Shown here piece by piece: positions 61,722 to 64,000 of a stretch of DNA of 64,000 nucleotides. Positions within the stretch are counted from its first letter, which is position 1. Each line of letters starts with the position of its first letter. This stretch comes from Alloalcanivorax balearicus MACL04 (GTDB taxonomy: Bacteria > Pseudomonadota > Gammaproteobacteria > Pseudomonadales > Alcanivoracaceae). The DNA lies in assembly GCF_025532145.1 (NCBI RefSeq), contig NZ_ARXS01000009.1:62001-126000 (forward strand). The letters are read 5' to 3'. Under the pieces are notes generated by a model. It made no database searches. It worked only from the letters and a program-made list of their open reading frames with translations, and was not told the DNA's origin. A program made the position numbers and the translations under genes.

Positions 61722-63083
61722 TCAACCGAGCTGAGGCAACTGCGCCAGCGCCACTTCCGCGGCGGCGGCGTCGTACTCACGGTCTTCCAGTTTGCCATCG
61801 AAGAAATCGATGTAGGCCTGCATGTCGAAATGACCGTGGCCGGACAGGTTGAACAGGATGGTTTGTCCCTGGCCTTCTTCCTTGCAGCGCAGAGCTTCGT
61901 CGATGGCGGCCTTGACCGCGTGGGAGCACTCTGGTGCCGGCACGATGCCTTCGTGGCGGGCGAATTGCACCGCCGCCTCGAAGCAGCCGGTCTGGGCGTA
62001 CGCGCGGGCTTCGATCAGCCCCAGTTGCAACGCGTGGGAAACCTGCGGGCCCATGCCATGGTAACGCAGGCCGCCGGCGTGGAAGCCCGGCGGGGTGAAG
62101 CTGGAGCCCAGGGTGTGCATCTTGGTCAGCGGTGTCAGGTGGGCGGTGTCGCCGAAGTCGTAGGCGAACCGGCCCTGAGTCAGGGTCGGGCAGGCCGCCG
62201 GCTCCACCGCCAGGATGCGGCGACCGCGGCCACCACGCAGTTGCTCGCCGAGGAACGGAAACACCAGGCCGGCGAAGTTGGAGCCGCCGCCGGTGCAGCC
62301 GATCAGTATATCCGGATCGTCGCCGGCCATTTCCATCTGCAGCAGGGCTTCCTGGCCGATGATGCTTTGATGCAGCATCACATGGTTGAGCACGGAACCA
62401 AGGGCGTACTTGGTATCATCGGCCTGGGCCGCCAGTTCCACCGCCTCGCTGATGGCGATGCCGAGGCTGCCCGGGTGATCGGGGTTCTCCGCCAGTATGG
62501 CGCGGCCGGCGTTGGTGAGATTGGACGGGGAGGGGATGCACTCGGCCCCGTAGGTGCGCATCAGTGCCTGCCGATAGGGCTTTTGTTGATAGGACACCTT
62601 GACCTGGAATACCTGCACCTCGAGACCGAACAGGCTGCCGGCGAACGCCAGGGAAGAGCCCCACTGGCCGGCGCCGGTTTCGGTGGTCAGACGGCGGGTG
62701 CCGGCTTCCGCATTGTAATAGGCCTGGGCCACGGCGGTGTTCGGCTTGTGCGAGCCGGCGGGGCTCACGCCCTCGTATTTGAAGTAGATGCGCGCCGGCG
62801 TATCCAGGGCTTTTTCCAGCCGCCGGGCACGGATCAGCGGACTTGGCCGCCACATCTTGTAGATGTCCAGCACCGCTGCCGGAATCTCCACATAGCGTTC
62901 GGCGGTCATTTCCTGGGCGATCAGGGTATCCGGGAACAAGGGCGCCAGATCCGAGGGGGCCACCGGCTGATGGGTGCCGGGATGCAGCACCGGGGCCATC
63001 GGTTCCGGGAAGTCCGCCATGATGTTGTACCACTGGCGTGGCAGACGGGATTGCTCCAGGAAATATTGGGTGGTGTCGGACAT
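61722..63083 (-). CDS. TrpB2, tryptophan synthase beta-like PLP enzyme
   Basis: This 453-aa enzyme belongs to the TrpB2 branch, which makes tryptophan from indole and serine without needing TrpA. The PLP Lys is in [20 protein letters not shown], the glycine-rich cofactor loop is [20 protein letters not shown], and [20 protein letters not shown] contains the catalytic-Glu region. Extensions at both ends over canonical TrpB are typical of TrpB2. No trpA is adjacent. It is followed on the same strand by nothing in the window; the GNAT and RoxA-like genes precede it (44-base gap). Confidence 0.92.
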   Translation of the reverse strand: MSDTTQYFLEQSRLPRQWYNIMADFPEPMAPVLHPGTHQPVAPSDLAPLFPDTLIAQEMTAERYVEIPAAVLDIYKMWRPSPLIRARRLEKALDTPARIYFKYEGVSPAGSHKPNTAVAQAYYNAEAGTRRLTTETGAGQWGSSLAFAGSLFGLEVQVFQVKVSYQQKPYRQALMRTYGAECIPSPSNLTNAGRAILAENPDHPGSLGIAISEAVELAAQADDTKYALGSVLNHVMLHQSIIGQEALLQMEMAGDDPDILIGCTGGGSNFAGLVFPFLGEQLRGGRGRRILAVEPAACPTLTQGRFAYDFGDTAHLTPLTKMHTLGSSFTPPGFHAGGLRYHGMGPQVSHALQLGLIEARAYAQTGCFEAAVQFARHEGIVPAPECSHAVKAAIDEALRCKEEGQGQTILFNLSGHGHFDMQAYIDFFDGKLEDREYDAAAAEVALAQLPQLG

Positions 63084-63127
63084 GGGGCTCTCTTCTTCTG
63101 ATTATTGTTCCGTCGTGGCGTGACGGG

Positions 63128-63553
63128 TTATTTCAGCAACTTGATCATTTGCCGGTGCGGGATATGGGCATCCATGAAAATGCCGCCGGAACTGGCGAAG
63201 CCCGCTGCTTCATAGAAGCTGGTGGCGTGGGTCTGGGCGTTGAGGAAGATCTCCTGCATGTCACGGGCCCGAGCCGCTTCCTCGGCGGCCACCAGCAGGG
63301 CCCTGCCGACACCGCTGTTGCGGTTGTTCGAGAGCACGCACAGGCGGCTGATCTGGCCGCTGCTCTGCAGGCGGATACAGCCCACCGGCTGGTTCTGCTG
63401 GTCAAGCGCGAGAAAATGACAGGCACCGGGATCCTCGCCGTCCCACTCCAGTTCTTCCGGCACACTCTGCTCGCCGATGAAGATGGTTTCGCGCAGCAGG
63501 CGCAGTGCCGGCTCGTGTTCGTCCCAAGTGGTTTCGATGATGCTAAAGGCCAT
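63128..63553 (-). CDS. GNAT family N-acetyltransferase
   Basis: The 141-aa protein has the GNAT core: LRETIFIGEQSVPEELEWDG at the N-terminus, GCIRLQSSGQISRLCVL, the acetyl-CoA loop NRNSGVGRALLVAAEEAARA (RxxGxG/A variant), and THATSFYEAAGFASSGGIFM. The substrate, an amine or polyamine, is unknown. The start at 63553 gives MAFSIIETTWDEHEPALRLL; the longer frame runs into the neighbouring gene. It is 11 bases behind the RoxA-like stop and probably co-transcribed. Confidence 0.9.
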   Translation of the reverse strand: MAFSIIETTWDEHEPALRLLRETIFIGEQSVPEELEWDGEDPGACHFLALDQQNQPVGCIRLQSSGQISRLCVLSNNRNSGVGRALLVAAEEAARARDMQEIFLNAQTHATSFYEAAGFASSGGIFMDAHIPHRQMIKLLK

Positions 63554-63564
63554 GGTGTTCTCGG

Positions 63565-64000
63565 TTAAAGCGGGGCAAAGAAGCCCTGATCGATCCAATG
63601 ATTGAGCAGCTCGCGGGCGGACCGGGTCAGCAGCGGCTCCAACTGGTCGTTGCGGTAGCGGCGCTGTCCGGCCAGCAGGTCCACCAGGGCGGTTTGCTCC
63701 GCGTCCAGTGTCCAGCATTCGCCGTTGAGCCAGGCATGGTCGCCCTGACGAAGCAGGCGCACACCGCCGTGCCGTACCAGTACGGCGTCCGGTGCGCCGG
63801 CGCGAATCTGCTCTTCGTCCACAATAAAATCAAGACCGTTCTGACGCGGTGTGCTCAGCCAGCGGGCCACCGCCCGGGCGGCCTGGGCGCGGTCCAACAG
63901 CCCCAGGGAAGCAGACAGCAGGTTGTCCAGATCGTTCTGTTCGAGCCGTCCCGGGGCCGGGCAGGGCGCACGTCCGGCGTCGCCGTAGAGCTGCTCAGGC
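63565..64000 (-). CDS. RoxA/YcfD-like ribosomal oxygenase, partial (C-terminal)
   Basis: The frame is open to the window edge. The visible 144-codon part ends FVDEEQIRAG-like, then VLVRHGGVRLLRQGDHAWLN, ALVDLLAGQRRYRNDQLEPL, and SARELLNHWIDQGFFAPL, a winged-helix C-terminus. I recognise this as the C-terminal region of the JmjC/Cupin_4 ribosomal protein hydroxylases (YcfD acts on L16 Arg81). The Fe-binding HxD...H part is outside the window. Assignment is by pattern memory, not alignment. Confidence 0.7.
   Translation of the reverse strand, partial: PEQLYGDAGRAPCPAPGRLEQNDLDNLLSASLGLLDRAQAARAVARWLSTPRQNGLDFIVDEEQIRAGAPDAVLVRHGGVRLLRQGDHAWLNGECWTLDAEQTALVDLLAGQRRYRNDQLEPLLTRSARELLNHWIDQGFFAPL

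Overview
The window is GC-rich chromosomal DNA from a gammaproteobacterium. The gene order resembles Pseudomonas and Alcanivorax: dapD-arsC-like-dapC-glnD-map facing rpsB-tsf-pyrH-frr-uppS-cdsA-dxr-rseP-bamA-skp-lpxD-fabZ-lpxA-lpxB-rnhB-dnaE-accA-tilS, then pyrG-kdsA-eno-ftsB-ispD-ispF-truD-pcm-nlpD. Lipid A, Bam and outer-membrane lipoprotein genes show a diderm envelope. The Alcanivoracaceae or a close relative is a reasonable guess from gene order and from Pseudomonas-like REP repeats. That is inference; no rRNA gene is present to settle it. No tRNA, rRNA, insertion sequence, prophage or CRISPR array was seen.

Region 1 (1-5.9 kb, minus strand) holds lysine/diaminopimelate synthesis (dapD partial, dapC), a small ArsC-fold reductase, the nitrogen sensor glnD and methionine aminopeptidase. 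Region 2 (6-27.3 kb, plus strand) is a long translation and envelope-building block: ribosomal protein S2, EF-Ts, UMP kinase, ribosome recycling factor, undecaprenyl-PP and CDP-diglyceride synthesis, DXP reductoisomerase, RseP, BamA, Skp, the lipid A enzymes LpxD/FabZ/LpxA/LpxB, RNase HII, DNA polymerase III alpha, AccA and TilS. Many of these genes overlap or abut. Region 3 (27.3-37.4 kb, plus strand) starts after two consecutive intrinsic terminators. It runs from pyrG through kdsA, eno, ftsB, ispD, ispF, truD, pcm, a DUF368 polyprenyl-phosphate transporter and nlpD to a CDF metal exporter. The surE and rpoS genes that often flank pcm and nlpD are not here.

Region 4 (37.4-64 kb) is accessory and metabolic. 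It contains an RND/MMPL exporter with an Asp/Phe-rich insert, an SRPBCC protein facing an AraC regulator, a fructosamine-kinase-family protein, pdxB, an ATP-NAD kinase-like protein with a small neighbour, an SDR, ttcA and glcB. It continues with a LysR/MFS divergent pair, two aldo/keto reductases (one with an altered catalytic lysine position), two AT-rich orphan genes and a stand-alone secretin-domain protein. The right end has a MORN/YwqK-repeat protein, a TrmB-like methyltransferase, a large lipoprotein of unknown function, a second MFS transporter, TrpB2, a GNAT acetyltransferase and a partial RoxA-like ribosomal oxygenase. REP-like palindromes recur between genes in this half.

No clearly new multi-gene system is visible. 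The best leads are the AT-rich gene pair, the terminator-rich leader before pyrG, the dispersed repeats, the altered aldo/keto reductase and the RND insert.
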